Assembly: GCF_036320965.1 (NCBI RefSeq)
Contig: NC_092271.1
Span: forward strand, 27,178,536 to 27,242,535
Direction of reading: 5' to 3'
Length of the DNA stretch: 64,000 nucleotides
Source of the DNA: Panulirus ornatus
Lineage: Eukaryota > Arthropoda > Malacostraca > Decapoda > Palinuridae
Below the pieces are notes generated by a model, which saw only the letters and a list, made by a program, of their open reading frames with translations, did not search any database and had not been told where the DNA came from. Shown in pieces: positions 63,915 to 64,000 of the stretch (position 1 is its first letter; each line of letters starts with the position of its first letter). A program made the translations under genes and the position numbers.

Positions 63915-64000
63915 GAAACAGTTCGAGTGAGGCAGCTCGACTGAAACTGCTGAAAGAAGCAGCTCGACTGAAACATTTCGAGTGAGGCAGCTCGACTGAA
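63915..64000. repeat. 28-bp tandem repeat running off the window
   Basis: GAAACAGTTCGAGTGAGGCA starts at 63915. Related units start at 63943 and 63970, and a fourth begins at 63998. All share AGCTCGACTGAAAC. The array continues beyond the window. Confidence 0.9.

Overview
This window looks like nuclear DNA of a decapod crustacean. The evidence is an extreme density of long, uninterrupted dinucleotide arrays, together with retroposon fragments whose sequences I recognise from decapod genomes: a tRNA-headed SINE whose tail contains CATTTCCCGCG and GAGGTAGCG, a second SINE ending in AGGTAATTGTATACTCAT, and the C-terminal ends of non-LTR retrotransposon reverse transcriptases. The species cannot be fixed from the sequence alone.

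I find no convincing cellular protein-coding gene, no rRNA and no functional tRNA gene. Nearly every long open frame here is a translated repeat: SL, RE, HT, IY, HHY, III or MMI runs, or 10- and 12-residue minisatellite peptides. The window is best read as intergenic or deep intronic DNA made of four layers. (1) About fifty simple-sequence arrays, mostly CA/GT, GA/CT and TA, often 65-100 bp and pure. (2) Well-conserved tandem arrays: a 36-bp minisatellite (17563-18262, 20 copies), a 30-bp minisatellite (43441-44127, about 23 copies) and a very large 9-bp satellite (46697-51733). (3) Many decayed minisatellites with 20-60 bp periods that fill much of the apparently unique sequence. (4) Scattered transposon relics.

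Layout. 1-17 kb: dinucleotide arrays, decayed repeats, a short terminal-inverted-repeat palindrome (8275-8363) and a SINE split by a TA array (13660-13960). 17-34 kb: the 36-bp minisatellite, more arrays, a second SINE family (23715-23965), a second split SINE body (28400-28527), a self-complementary CA-TA-GT block (30020-30170), a 31-bp decayed repeat and a CpG-rich stretch. 34-46 kb: a 316-bp hAT-type MITE with decayed 8-bp target duplication (34065-34396), a LINE 3' end (36126-36365), a TA array punctuated four times by one 21-bp word (38964-39217) running into a reversed SINE tail, and the 30-bp minisatellite. 46.7-51.8 kb: the 9-bp satellite, with exactly 436, 20, 78 and 2 units, each block followed by the same 49-bp spacer or, in one case, a diverged copy of it. 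52-64 kb: two LINE reverse-transcriptase relics (54740-55195 and 56781-57075), purine- or pyrimidine-biased decayed repeats and further arrays.

There are no gene interactions to describe. The biology on show is repeat birth, expansion and decay: microsatellites sit at SINE junctions and tails, compound arrays follow one polarity, and spacer-punctuated satellite blocks point to duplication by unequal exchange or replication slippage.
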